From positions 1-64,000 of the forward strand of contig NZ_KI912515.1 of NCBI RefSeq assembly GCF_000518865.1: DNA of 64,000 nt, given 5' to 3'. Shown here in pieces: positions 46,843 to 55,965 of the stretch (the stretch's first letter is position 1; the number at the start of each line of letters is the position of its first letter). The DNA comes from Bacillus sp. J37. Lineage in GTDB: Bacteria > Bacillota > Bacilli > Bacillales > Bacillaceae. Below the pieces are notes generated by a model. The model ran no database searches. It was not told the origin of the DNA and was given only the letters and a program-made list of their open reading frames with translations. The position numbers and the translations under genes were made by a program.

Positions 46843-47032
46843 TATAATTATAGGGAAGACAGAAAAGGGTTTTTTCTAAAGGTGTTCCTTGCTTTCTGTA
46901 ACTCCTAAGCAGGAGCTCCTCCTTATGTACGATCACAACGCAGTAAATTTTACAGTTGATAGTATAAGACGAGATAAAGGCTTGGCAATAAGCCAGGTTT
47001 TCTTACAAATATAGGGGATAAGGAAGGTTATA
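46843..47032 (+). promoter_or_regulatory. mqo 5' leader with several hairpins
   Basis: TATAAT (46843-46848) starts a leader of about 180 nt. ACAGAAAAGG near 46860 pairs with CCTTGCTTTCTGT near 46888; ACTCCT/AGGAGCT forms another hairpin around 46901-46918; GGCTT/AAGCC forms a third near 46979-46994. I recognise no known riboswitch class. Confidence 0.4.
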
Positions 47033-48577
47033 ATGGGCAGCATACAGAAAAAAACAGACGTAATCTTAATTGGTGCCGGTATGATGAGTGCGACCTTGGG
47101 AACACTTTTGAAAGAACTAATACCGGATTGGGAAATAACTGTATTCGAAAAGCTTTCAAAAGCAGGAGAAGAAAGCTCCAATGAATGGAATAATGCAGGA
47201 ACGGGGCATGCAGCACTTTGTGAGCTTAATTACACGGTTGAAAAGCCGGATGGTTCTGTAGATATAAGTAAAGCAATAAACATCAATGAACAGTTTCAGG
47301 TTTCAATGCAATTTTGGTCATATCTTGTCAAAAGTAAGCTGATTCAAAATCCAGAGGATTTTATCATGTCATTGCCACATATGAGTTTAGTTCAAGGAGA
47401 ACAAAATGTATCGTTTTTAAAAAGGCGATTTGAAGCGCTATCAAAAAACCCTCTTTTTCAAGGGATGGAGTTTTCCGAGGATCCAAAAAAGCTAATGGAA
47501 TGGATACCACTAATTATGCAGGATCGTTCCACAGATGAACCTATAGCCGCAACCAAAATTGACTCAGGGACGGATGTCAACTTTGGTGCATTAACACGCA
47601 TGTTATTTGAACACTTAGAGAGAAAAAATGTTGAACTAAACTATAAACATAGTGTTCAAGATATCAAACGAACAAGTGAAGGCTTATGGGAATTGAAAGT
47701 ACAGAATCTGGATAGCGGTACTGTTGAGCATCATACTGCAAAATTTGTCTTTATCGGAGGCGGAGGAGGCAGTCTGCATTTACTGCAAAAAACTGGTATT
47801 CCCGAAGGCAAGCATATTGGAGGATTTCCGGTGAGCGGCCTATTTATGGTATGCAATAATCCTGATGTTGTCGCACAGCACCATGCAAAAGTATACGGAA
47901 AAGCTAAGGTTGGTGCGCCGCCAATGTCTGTGCCCCATCTCGACACTCGATTCATTGACAATAAAAAGTCGTTACTATTTGGACCATTTGCAGGCTTTAC
48001 ACCAAAGTTCCTGAAAAATGGATCCGTGTTTGACTTAATCACATCTGTTAAACCGGATAATCTTTTAACCATGTTAGCAGCAGGTGCAAAAAACATGTCA
48101 TTAACAAAGTACCTGATTCAGCAAGTGATGTTATCAAAAGAGCAGCGAATGGAAGAATTACGCGAATTTATTCCAAATGCCAAAAGTGAAGACTGGGATT
48201 TAGTTGTAGCCGGACAACGTGTACAGGTAATCAAAGATACCGAAGCCGGTGGCAAAGGAACACTGCAATTTGGTACAGAAGTTGTTTGTGCATCAGACGG
48301 CTCAATTGCAGCATTACTCGGAGCATCTCCAGGTGCCTCAACTGCCGTTCACGTCATGCTTGAAGTTCTTACAAGATGCTTCCCTGAACATATCAATGAA
48401 TGGGAACCAAAAATCAAACAAATGATTCCATCATACGGCAAATCCCTATTAGAAAATCCGGCACTTCTCCACCAAGTCCACACTTCAACAGCTCAGACTC
48501 TTGGTCTGTCTGGAAAAGAATTGGAACGCAGGGACAGGAACCTTGTCCCAGTAACAACTAGCAATATAGTAAATTAA
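47033..48577 (+). CDS. mqo: Malate:quinone oxidoreductase
   Basis: It encodes 514 residues. FAD-binding motif [18 protein letters not shown] is at the N-terminus, then [56 protein letters not shown] and [19 protein letters not shown], all typical of Mqo. This membrane-associated enzyme passes electrons from malate to menaquinone. The last 15 or so residues ([17 protein letters not shown]) are encoded partly by a GGGACAGG palindrome, suggesting a repeat-derived C-terminal tail. Confidence 0.93.
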   Translation: MGSIQKKTDVILIGAGMMSATLGTLLKELIPDWEITVFEKLSKAGEESSNEWNNAGTGHAALCELNYTVEKPDGSVDISKAININEQFQVSMQFWSYLVKSKLIQNPEDFIMSLPHMSLVQGEQNVSFLKRRFEALSKNPLFQGMEFSEDPKKLMEWIPLIMQDRSTDEPIAATKIDSGTDVNFGALTRMLFEHLERKNVELNYKHSVQDIKRTSEGLWELKVQNLDSGTVEHHTAKFVFIGGGGGSLHLLQKTGIPEGKHIGGFPVSGLFMVCNNPDVVAQHHAKVYGKAKVGAPPMSVPHLDTRFIDNKKSLLFGPFAGFTPKFLKNGSVFDLITSVKPDNLLTMLAAGAKNMSLTKYLIQQVMLSKEQRMEELREFIPNAKSEDWDLVVAGQRVQVIKDTEAGGKGTLQFGTEVVCASDGSIAALLGASPGASTAVHVMLEVLTRCFPEHINEWEPKIKQMIPSYGKSLLENPALLHQVHTSTAQTLGLSGKELERRDRNLVPVTTSNIVN

Positions 48578-48590
48578 GTATAAATGGAAA

Positions 48591-48622
48591 ATCGGGACAG
48601 GTAACCTGTCCCGATTTTTTTT
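48591..48622 (+). terminator. Terminator of mqo
   Basis: ATCGGGACAGG and CCTGTCCCGAT pair around TAA, followed by eight T's. Confidence 0.93.
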
Positions 48623-48956
48623 ATACTTATATGTTAATAACAAGCAAAATATACTTTAAATCCAATAAAGGTTAGCGATTTTTATATCGTAAAAGGACCT
48701 GTAAAATTCTTGTACTATGGCTTAGCACTTTGACTTTCAGCTCCAGCAACTAGCTCCGAAGCATATGGAAATGGATATTTTGTATAGCATGCATAGCTAT
48801 ATCTTGGATTTGGTTCTTGTCTTTACCGGTCATAGGAAGGAGGATTGGTCAAATCGATCAAGAGGGAGGCTTTAAAAAAGGATGAACAAGGGTTCTGCTC
48901 TTATTGTGGGGGATGGCCTTTTATATGAGATATCAGCTATATGAGATATGAAAAAT
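48623..48956. other. Intergenic region with a partial repeat
   Basis: No gene is seen. CAGCTCCAGCAACTAGCTCC at 48738-48757 matches the start of the repeat at 39431 (CAGCTCCAGCGCCTAG) but the rest of that element is missing. Confidence 0.5.
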
Positions 48957-48972
48957 GTGAGTAAACACTCAC
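48957..48972. promoter_or_regulatory. TetR-type operator 1
   Basis: GTGAGTAAACACTCAC is a dyad with near-perfect arms, located just upstream of the -35 of the ABC exporter promoter. Its half-site GTGAGTA recurs in operator 2. Confidence 0.78.
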
Positions 48973-48980
48973 TTTTGTTA

Positions 48981-49010
48981 TTGACAGGACAAATCGGAGG
49001 GTGTTATAAA
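48981..49010 (+). promoter_or_regulatory. Promoter of the ABC exporter-tetR operon
   Basis: TTGACA (48981-48986), 18-bp spacer, TATAAA (49005-49010), framed by the two operators. Confidence 0.8.
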
Positions 49011-49036
49011 ATAAGTGAGTAATTACTCACTTATTT
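49009..49036. promoter_or_regulatory. TetR-type operator 2 (28-bp perfect palindrome)
   Basis: The centre AAGTGAGTAATTACTCACTT (49013-49032) extends to a perfect 28-bp dyad overlapping the -10. It would allow tight repression by the TetR protein encoded at the end of the operon. Confidence 0.88.
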
Positions 49037-49054
49037 AATTTACGGGAGGTTAAC

Positions 49055-49777
49055 ATGAAGGAAACTATCTCAATTCAGAAGATAAGTAAACGTTATGGAA
49101 ATAAAGTCGTACTAAATGACATTGATTTAAGTATTAAAGAAGGATCCATCTACGGTTTTATTGGTCCTTCAGGTGCAGGAAAAACAACTTTAGTAAAAAT
49201 GATTGTAGGGATGGATAAACCAGATCGTGGAGATATTCATGTTCTTAATCAGAAAGTACCTAATTTGAGGCTTCTTCAAGAAATTGGATATATGGCTCAA
49301 TCAGATGCACTCTATGCAGAATTGACAGGTAAAGAAAATCTCACATTTTTTGCTTCCCTTTATAAGTTGAATAAAGCTGAAATAAAGGAGCGAATTACTT
49401 ACACGGCTAACTTAGTTAACCTCACAGAACATCTTTCCAAAAAAGTTTTGGCATATTCAGGTGGAATGAAACGGCGATTATCTCTTGCCATCGCATTAAT
49501 TCAAAATCCTCAAATACTTATCTTAGATGAACCAACAGTTGGGATTGATCCTGAGCTGAGATTTAGTATTTGGAAGGAGCTAATCCGATTAAAGGAGCAA
49601 GAAGGGAAAACGATTATTGTCACTACGCATGTTATGGATGAAGCGGAAAAATGTGATTACATTGCAATGGTTAGGGATGGGGCGATCATCACTAGTGGGA
49701 CACCACAAAAACTAAAAGAGCAATACAAGGCAAGCAATTTTGATGAAGTATTCTTAAACGCAGGGAGGAAAAAATAA
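49055..49777 (+). CDS. ABC exporter ATPase
   Basis: It encodes 240 residues: Walker A GPSGAGKTT near 35-43, signature YSGGMKRRLSLAIAL, Walker B ILILDEPTVGIDPE and switch His in VTTHVMDEAEKCDY. It is a CcmA/NatA-type ATPase for multidrug or lantibiotic-type export. Its stop overlaps the permease start by 1 bp. First gene of a three-gene operon under the palindromic operators; RBS GGGAGG. Confidence 0.9.
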   Translation: MKETISIQKISKRYGNKVVLNDIDLSIKEGSIYGFIGPSGAGKTTLVKMIVGMDKPDRGDIHVLNQKVPNLRLLQEIGYMAQSDALYAELTGKENLTFFASLYKLNKAEIKERITYTANLVNLTEHLSKKVLAYSGGMKRRLSLAIALIQNPQILILDEPTVGIDPELRFSIWKELIRLKEQEGKTIIVTTHVMDEAEKCDYIAMVRDGAIITSGTPQKLKEQYKASNFDEVFLNAGRKK

Positions 49778-50841
49778 TGACAATAACTGCATTAGTTAGA
49801 CGAATATTTCAACAAATGCTTAGAGATAAACGAACCTTAGCGCTTTTATTTATAGCCCCTTTACTAATCTTAACTCTCATGTACCTAGTATTTAATGGAG
49901 AAAATCTAGACCCGACATTAGGTGTAGAGAATGCTAGTGATCCATTAATTGAGCAGTTTGAAGAGGCAAATATTTTAGTAGAGGAATTCGAAAAAACTTC
50001 TAATATAGAAGAAGTAATCGCAGAACAAGATTTAGATGGGTATCTAAAAGTAGAAGATGATGAATGGAAATTAACGTTATTAAATAGTGATCCTAATTTA
50101 GCACAAGGCTTGCAAATGAAAATAAAACAGATAACGAATAAACAGTTATTATCACAATTGATGATGAAAAGTAATTTGAAGCTAGAGATGCCTTTAGAAG
50201 ATCCGTTAGAAATTGAATATGTATATGGAGATAGTGACACAGAATTTTTTGATGTTCTTAGTCCAATTCTAATTGGCTTTTTTGTCTTCTTCTTTGTATT
50301 TTTAATCTCAGGTATCGGTTTATTAAAAGAACGAACAACAGGTACTTTAGAAAGATTAATGGCAACACCTATTAGAAGAGGGGAAATCATAACAGCTTAC
50401 TTAATCGGGTTTGGGGTGTTTGCTATTGTTCAAACGGTTGTGATTGTTTTTTATTCTATAAATGTATTAGACATGGTTCTTGTCGGTTCAATTTGGAATG
50501 TCATTTTAATTAATTTACTCCTTGCTTTAGTTGCATTATCCTTAGGGATTCTTCTATCATCGTTTGCATCCTCAGAATTCCAAATGGTACAGTTTATCCC
50601 TGTAGCAGTAGTACCACAGATTTTCTTTTCAGGAATTTTACCATTGGAAGGGATGTCCAATTGGCTACAAGCCATCGCAAAGATCATGCCATTGTATTAT
50701 GCAGCAGATGCCTTGAAAGGTGTTATGTATAAGGGTTTAGGATTTGCAGGTATACGTGGAGACCTCTACGCCTTGGCTGTTTTTGCCATCATCTTTATCA
50801 TATTGAATTTATTTGCTCTGAAAAAGTACAGTAAGCTATAA
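49777..50841 (+). CDS. ABC-2 type exporter permease
   Basis: It encodes 354 residues: an N-terminal TM (about 20-40), a large extracytoplasmic domain (about 45-160), then five TM spans. ABC-2 motifs include LLKERTTGTLERLMATPIRRGEIITAYLIGFG and QMVQFIPVAVVPQIFFSGILPLEGM. This is a YhgE/DrrB-like drug exporter layout. The pump probably exports an antibiotic-like compound sensed by the TetR protein. Confidence 0.9.
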   Translation: MTITALVRRIFQQMLRDKRTLALLFIAPLLILTLMYLVFNGENLDPTLGVENASDPLIEQFEEANILVEEFEKTSNIEEVIAEQDLDGYLKVEDDEWKLTLLNSDPNLAQGLQMKIKQITNKQLLSQLMMKSNLKLEMPLEDPLEIEYVYGDSDTEFFDVLSPILIGFFVFFFVFLISGIGLLKERTTGTLERLMATPIRRGEIITAYLIGFGVFAIVQTVVIVFYSINVLDMVLVGSIWNVILINLLLALVALSLGILLSSFASSEFQMVQFIPVAVVPQIFFSGILPLEGMSNWLQAIAKIMPLYYAADALKGVMYKGLGFAGIRGDLYALAVFAIIFIILNLFALKKYSKL

Positions 50842-50869
50842 TAGTGGGTAATGAAGGGGCGTGTGGTAA

Positions 50870-51526
50870 GTGTCTGAAAGTAAGTTGTTGGATGCATTAA
50901 TTGCTCAAGCAAAATTATCGAAGAAGCAAACGGAAAAACAACAGAAAATTGTCGAAGCAGCAATAACTATTTTTGCTGAAAAGGGTTATGCCAATACATC
51001 TACCAGTGAAATCGCCAAAGCTGCTGGAGTCGCAGAAGGAACAATTTTTAGACATTATGGAACAAAAGATAATTTATTACTTTCTGTTATTCTTCCTTTT
51101 TTTAAAGAATCCTTTCCGATCATGGCAGAGGAAGTGTTTAACGAAATTATGTCTTCGAATGTTCATACATTTGAGGAATTTCTTAAAGCCTTTCTAAAAA
51201 ATAGAATCAATTTCTTTTTCGAAAACAAAGAGATTGCTAAGGTTGTTATAAAGGAAATTTTATATAATGAAGAACTAAAAAGTAATTTATTGCCCCTTTT
51301 ATCAGAGAATTTTATCATACGTGTAAATAAAGCTTTGGATATATTTAAAGAACGTGGTGAATTTGCAGATATTCCTACAGACCGTATCGTAAAAATGGTG
51401 TTAACATTTATTGCGGGGTTTCTAACTTCCCGCTTAGTATTATTAAATGATTATTCTATTACTGAAGAAGAAATTGAAGATGCAGTTCGTTTTGTGATGG
51501 ATGGTATTAGAAATAAAGAACAATAA
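50870..51526 (+). CDS. TetR-family repressor of the exporter operon
   Basis: It encodes 218 residues from GTG 50870. The HTH (about 25-70) reads IVEAAITIFAEKGYANTSTSEIAKAAGVAEGTIFRHYGTK. An all-helical ligand domain follows. It lies 28 bp behind the permease gene and is thus cotranscribed, giving autorepression through the two GTGAGTA-type operators (inference from layout). Confidence 0.9.
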   Translation: MSESKLLDALIAQAKLSKKQTEKQQKIVEAAITIFAEKGYANTSTSEIAKAAGVAEGTIFRHYGTKDNLLLSVILPFFKESFPIMAEEVFNEIMSSNVHTFEEFLKAFLKNRINFFFENKEIAKVVIKEILYNEELKSNLLPLLSENFIIRVNKALDIFKERGEFADIPTDRIVKMVLTFIAGFLTSRLVLLNDYSITEEEIEDAVRFVMDGIRNKEQ

Positions 51527-51527
51527 T

Positions 51528-51566
51528 AAAGCCGCTTTACATTCATGATGTAAGAGCGGCTTTCAC
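51528..51566. terminator. Bidirectional terminator between tetR and ahpF
   Basis: AAAGCCGCTTTACAT and ATGTAAGAGCGGCTTT form a long stem; T's follow on the plus side and A's precede it for the minus-strand gene. Confidence 0.85.
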
Positions 51567-51575
51567 TTTAACAGA

Positions 51576-53105
51576 TTAGTTTCTAATAAGGTAATCAAAA
51601 GCACCTAATGCTGCGGTAGCTCCAGATCCCATTGAAATAATAATTTGGTTATATGCACTGTCTGTACAATCTCCTGCAGCAAATAAACCGGGTACAGTTG
51701 TAGCACCATGTTTATCAACAATGATTTCACCCATACGGTTACGTTCCACAATACCTTCTAACCAATCAGTGTTTGGAACAAGGCCGATTTGAACAAAGAC
51801 ACCTTGTAGTTCAACATGTCCTTCTTCACCTGTGTCACGGTCAATGTACGTAATACCGTTCACACTGTCTGTTCCTGTAATTTCTTTTGTTTGCACATTC
51901 TTTAGAACAGTTACATTTGGAAGACTGTATAAACGTTTTTGTAGGACATCATCAGCTTTTAGTTCTGGCATGAATTCAAGAACAGTAACATGTTTTACAA
52001 TTCCTGCAAGGTCAATTGCTGCCTCAATACCTGAGTTTCCGCCACCAATAACAGCAACATCTCTACCTTCAAATAAAGGACCATCACAGTGAGGGCAGTA
52101 AGCAACACCTTTGTTTTTGAATTCCTGTTCACCAGGTACACCAACATTACGCCAACGAGCACCCGTAGAAACAATCACACTTTTACTTTTTAGCACAGCG
52201 CCGTTTTCAAGTTCAAGTTCAAAAAGATCTTTCTTTTCAATCCCTTTTGCACGTTGTAAATTCATGACATCGATGCCGTATTCCTTAACATGCTCCTCAA
52301 GACTTGCAACAAGCTTAGGACCTTCAGTGCTTTTTACACTAATGAAGTTCTCTATGCTCATTGTGTCTAGGACTTGACCACCAAAGCGTTCAGCAACGAT
52401 ACCTGTACGGATTCCTTTACGTGCTGCGTAAATGGCTGCACTTGAACCAGCAGGACCTCCACCAACAACTAAAACATCATAAGGCTCTTTGTTCTCGAAC
52501 TCTGATGCATCAGGTGCAGTACCGATTTTAGCAAGGATTTCTTCGAGTGTCATACGGCCGCCGCCTAAAAATTCTGCATTTAAGTAAACAGCAGGTACAG
52601 ACATAACATTTTTGTATTCAACTTCCTCTTTAAAGGCAGCTCCATCGATCATCGTATGTGTGATATTAGGGTTTAACACACTCATAATATTAAGAGCCTG
52701 TACAACATCAGGACAGTTGTGACAGCTTAAACTTACATATGTTTCAAAGTGATGTTCACCACTAATACCTTTAATTTGATCTATTACACTTTGATCAATT
52801 TTTGGTGGTCTTCCACTAACCTGCAAGAGGGCCAAAACTAGTGAAGTAAATTCGTGACCAAGAGGAATACCGGCGAATGTAACACCTGTCTCTTCACCGA
52901 CACGATTTACACTAAAGCTTGGTGTTCTGGTTAATTCTGCTTTCTCAACGGTAATTTTTGAGGACATGGAAGCTAGCTCATTCACTAGCTCCAACATGTC
53001 AGTTGAGATTTTATCACTACCAGCACTAACTTTTAAAACAATATCGCCTTCTAATAGCTGAAGATATTGTTCTAACTGTGCTTTAATTTCTGCATCAAGT
53101 ACCAT
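51576..53105 (-). CDS. ahpF: Alkyl hydroperoxide reductase subunit F
   Basis: It encodes 509 residues. The N-terminal double thioredoxin-like domain carries redox CHNCPD (near 130). The thioredoxin-reductase-like part has FAD motif [19 protein letters not shown], redox CPHCDGP and NAD motif [17 protein letters not shown], ending [11 protein letters not shown]. It is a flavoenzyme that reduces AhpC with NADH. It lies 12 bp after ahpC, in the same operon. Confidence 0.95.
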   Translation of the reverse strand: MVLDAEIKAQLEQYLQLLEGDIVLKVSAGSDKISTDMLELVNELASMSSKITVEKAELTRTPSFSVNRVGEETGVTFAGIPLGHEFTSLVLALLQVSGRPPKIDQSVIDQIKGISGEHHFETYVSLSCHNCPDVVQALNIMSVLNPNITHTMIDGAAFKEEVEYKNVMSVPAVYLNAEFLGGGRMTLEEILAKIGTAPDASEFENKEPYDVLVVGGGPAGSSAAIYAARKGIRTGIVAERFGGQVLDTMSIENFISVKSTEGPKLVASLEEHVKEYGIDVMNLQRAKGIEKKDLFELELENGAVLKSKSVIVSTGARWRNVGVPGEQEFKNKGVAYCPHCDGPLFEGRDVAVIGGGNSGIEAAIDLAGIVKHVTVLEFMPELKADDVLQKRLYSLPNVTVLKNVQTKEITGTDSVNGITYIDRDTGEEGHVELQGVFVQIGLVPNTDWLEGIVERNRMGEIIVDKHGATTVPGLFAAGDCTDSAYNQIIISMGSGATAALGAFDYLIRN

Positions 53106-53117
53106 TTATGACTCTCC

Positions 53118-53681
53118 TTACAGCTTTCCAACAAGATCAAGGCTTGGCTTAAGTGTTTCAGAACCTTCTTCCCATTTAGCCGGGCAAACTTCACCTGGAT
53201 TGTTACGAACATATTGAGCCGCTTTAACTTTGTTAATAAGCGTGCTTGCATCACGGCCGATGCCTCCAGCGTTAATTTCAACAGTTTGGATAACTCCGTC
53301 TGGATCAATGATGAAAGTACCACGGTCAGCAAGACCTTCTTCTTCATTTAACACTTCAAAGTTACGAGAAACCACTTGAGATGGGTCACCGATCATTGCA
53401 TATTTGATTTTACCGATTTTTTCTGAGCTATCGTGCCAACCTTTATGTGTGAAGTGTGTATCCGTAGAAACAGAGTAAACTTCAACTCCAAGAGCTTTTA
53501 AGTTTTCATATTCGTTTTGTAAATCTTCAAGCTCAGTTGGGCATACGAAAGTGAAATCTGCTGGATAGAAGCAGAATACGCTCCATTGACCTTTTAAGCT
53601 TTCGTTTGTTACATCGATGAATTCACCATCTTTAAATGCTTTTGCTGCGAAAGGTTTTACTTCAGTACCGATTAATGACAT
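53118..53681 (-). CDS. ahpC: Alkyl hydroperoxide reductase subunit C (peroxiredoxin)
   Basis: It encodes 187 residues from ATG 53681 (AGGAGG upstream; the frame to 53780 is leader). The peroxidatic Cys 47 lies in [12 protein letters not shown], and the resolving Cys near 166 in [11 protein letters not shown], as in typical 2-Cys AhpC. It reduces peroxides and is recycled by AhpF. Promoter and PerR-like box lie upstream. Confidence 0.95.
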   Translation of the reverse strand: MSLIGTEVKPFAAKAFKDGEFIDVTNESLKGQWSVFCFYPADFTFVCPTELEDLQNEYENLKALGVEVYSVSTDTHFTHKGWHDSSEKIGKIKYAMIGDPSQVVSRNFEVLNEEEGLADRGTFIIDPDGVIQTVEINAGGIGRDASTLINKVKAAQYVRNNPGEVCPAKWEEGSETLKPSLDLVGKL

Positions 53682-53743
53682 GTTTATATTCCTCCTAAAT
53701 ATATTTGAACAACTATTAAACACTTTCAATAATTGTTCTAATT

Positions 53744-53780
53744 TTATATAAATTATCAAATAGAATTTGCTTTTAGTCAA
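53744..53780 (-). promoter_or_regulatory. ahpC promoter with PerR-like box
   Basis: On the minus strand TTGACT (53780-53775), 17-bp spacer, GATAAT (53757-53752). TGATAATTTATATAA (53758-53744) fits the PerR consensus TTATAATNATTATAA at 11 of its 14 specified bases and overlaps the -10. Confidence 0.7.
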
Positions 53781-54112
53781 GTGAAACGATTATATCTTTT
53801 TAATAAAAAATAATGTAAGTGTTTTCTATGGTATATTGTCAAAGGTATCATAATTAATTTTGAAATAGTAGAAGAATATATGCTTAGTTAATTCTTTTTA
53901 ATTGCTATGAATTCACTTGTATTTCTGACTCTAAATGAGAAAACAGTTTGTAATCCTTGGAATCGTGTTATCAACGAAATTTAAATGATCGATAAGGATT
54001 TACAACATCACTAGAATTCCCAAAATCAAATAACTTAAACAAGAATCCTACCGTTGAAACTTTTTCCAATGTATTTCGTAAAAAAGATAAAAGGGAAAAC
54101 AGGAGGAATATA

Positions 54113-55051
54113 ATGTTCACAGAAATAAATAATAAGTTAATTGAGATAAAAGGAGATTTACGTAAAAAACAAAAATTTGAAGCCCAAATAGCAGATTTCC
54201 AAAAAGAAAATAAAGTGGTTGAGGAAAGAATTGCCCAGTTGCAAATGATCTACAAATCAGAAGAAAAAGATGTTACTCAACTAGAAAAAATGACTCTAAA
54301 AAATCTATTTGCTTTATTATCTGGAACAAAGGATGAAAAACTTTCAAAGGAAAAACAGGAACTTATTGCTACTAAGCATAAACTGGAAGAAGCAAACAAA
54401 ACAAAATCTGAAATAAATAAGGCCTTTCTTGATCTGAAAAATAAATTACATATGTTAGACAACGTAGAATCTAAATACAAGCAACTTCTTTCTGAGAAAG
54501 AGAAAATGATTAAAGCAAGTCATTCTCCTCATGCAGATAAAATGTTTGAACTGAGTGAACAAGAGGGGATTCTTAAAGCCTATATACAAGAGTTAGAAGA
54601 AGCTATAGTTGCTGGAACACGCGTAAAACATGATCTTTTGGAAGCTCAAACATCTCTAGAAAAGGCAAGTAACTGGGGAACTTTTGATATGTTCGGCGGC
54701 GGTTCTATCTCCAGTTTTGTAAAACACCAACACTTGGATGAAGCTGAAGCCAGCATCCATAAAGCTCAAACAAGTATGCGATATTTTCAAAAAGAACTAT
54801 TAGATATACAAGAAGAAGCACATCTCGAAATTGATATCTCAGGCATGCTTAAATTTGCCGATTTCTTTTTTGATGGCTTCTTTGTAGATATGATGGTTCA
54901 AGGAAAGATTAACGACTCTTTAGAACAAACAAAAAGCCAACTCTCAAAGGTTAGTGAAATTTTATCGAATTTAAGGGAACAGTTTGAGGCGAGAAAAGAA
55001 GAGGTAGCAACCATTCGTTATGAAAGAATGGAGTTAATTGAGAGTTTGTAG
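54113..55051 (+). CDS. Coiled-coil protein, unknown function
   Basis: It encodes 312 residues, heavily charged. Long heptad-like helices run over residues 1-130 and 150-185 (e.g. LRKKQKFEAQIADFQKENKV), with a short break GTFDMFGGGSISSF near 195-208 and a further helical end. There is no signal peptide; a hydrophobic patch FADFFFDGFFVDMMV near 250 might touch membrane. RBS CAGGAGG is good. I do not recognise a domain; the overall look is of SMC- or YhaN-like coiled coils without an ATPase. Confidence 0.7.
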   Translation: MFTEINNKLIEIKGDLRKKQKFEAQIADFQKENKVVEERIAQLQMIYKSEEKDVTQLEKMTLKNLFALLSGTKDEKLSKEKQELIATKHKLEEANKTKSEINKAFLDLKNKLHMLDNVESKYKQLLSEKEKMIKASHSPHADKMFELSEQEGILKAYIQELEEAIVAGTRVKHDLLEAQTSLEKASNWGTFDMFGGGSISSFVKHQHLDEAEASIHKAQTSMRYFQKELLDIQEEAHLEIDISGMLKFADFFFDGFFVDMMVQGKINDSLEQTKSQLSKVSEILSNLREQFEARKEEVATIRYERMELIESL

Positions 55052-55090
55052 GCTATGGGATTCAATAATCTTTTGAATAAAAGTTTAAGC

Positions 55091-55126
55091 AACAGCAATC
55101 TAGTATGGATAAGATTGCTGTTTTGT
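55091..55126 (+). terminator. Terminator of the coiled-coil gene
   Basis: AACAGCAATCT pairs with AGATTGCTGTT, followed by TTGT. Confidence 0.78.
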
Positions 55127-55685
55127 ATAGGGAAATAGTTTCCTGGTGGTGATGAAAGACAAGAGGTAAGTTTATTGAGCTTCTTAAAGTATTGATTAAG
55201 TAGAGATGGATAAATAAACGGTTTGCTAAGAGGTGCTTGATATAAGGTGAATTCGGGATGAATGAAGACAACTGAGGCCACTACAGATTGATGAAATCCC
55301 AGACTCTGAAGTAACTGTCGTAACAATGATTCAGTTCTATTTAGTTGAGTTAGTAGATTATTAATTTCTGACTTGGTTGTTTATAAAGTCTATCAGAGTC
55401 GTAATAAAAATTTCCTTGATAGTTCTTTACCTCATAAATGTAAATGGTTTTCAGAAAAATTAGTAGGGAATCAATTTGGAACAAGGTGTTGTTGAAGAAG
55501 TAAATCATTTAAAATATAACATTCGGATTTTAACTTTTCTAAATAATCATCTAATAGTTTTTCCCCTCATATCCTTTTAGGAGATTTAAATAATGGAGTT
55601 TACTTTTGTCTGTTAAACTCATTCGCTTGTCTAGATATTCAAGAGCTAGTAATTCAAGTGATTTTCTTCGATGTTTGTAGATCAT
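55127..55685 (-). pseudogene. NERD (nuclease-related) domain gene, decayed
   Basis: An ATG at 55685 (AAGGAAGTGA upstream) opens MIYKHRRKSLELLALEYLDK, continues LHYLNLLKGYEGKN and stops. Further pieces follow in other frames: DDYLEKLKSECYILNDLLLQ; then KTIYIYEVKNYQGNFYYDSD, the NERD core with the Glu and Lys of the nuclease-like fold; then SEINNLLTQLNRTESLLRQL and VVFIHPEFTLYQAPLSKPFI. Order and spacing match the Bacillus NERD-domain proteins, broken by at least three frameshifts or stops. The end near 55127 is approximate. Confidence 0.75.
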
Positions 55686-55965
55686 ACTTCACTTCCTTAT
55701 TTTGTTTCAAATCTATTATAGTTAAGGATTATGTGAATTTTTCTAGTTATAAATGAAAACAATTCTGTAATATGATTACTTTGATGGTTAAACACATTAG
55801 TAGGATAAATCAATGTTAAAAATTTCACATTGAAATTTTATAGTTTCCATAATTTCATATGTTCATTATCATTGATTTTGTTCCACGTGAAACATTTTAA
55901 ATAGCACATGATTTCCCGACCTTACAAAAGGGTATATAAAGAGAAAAACTAAATGAGGGAATCAA

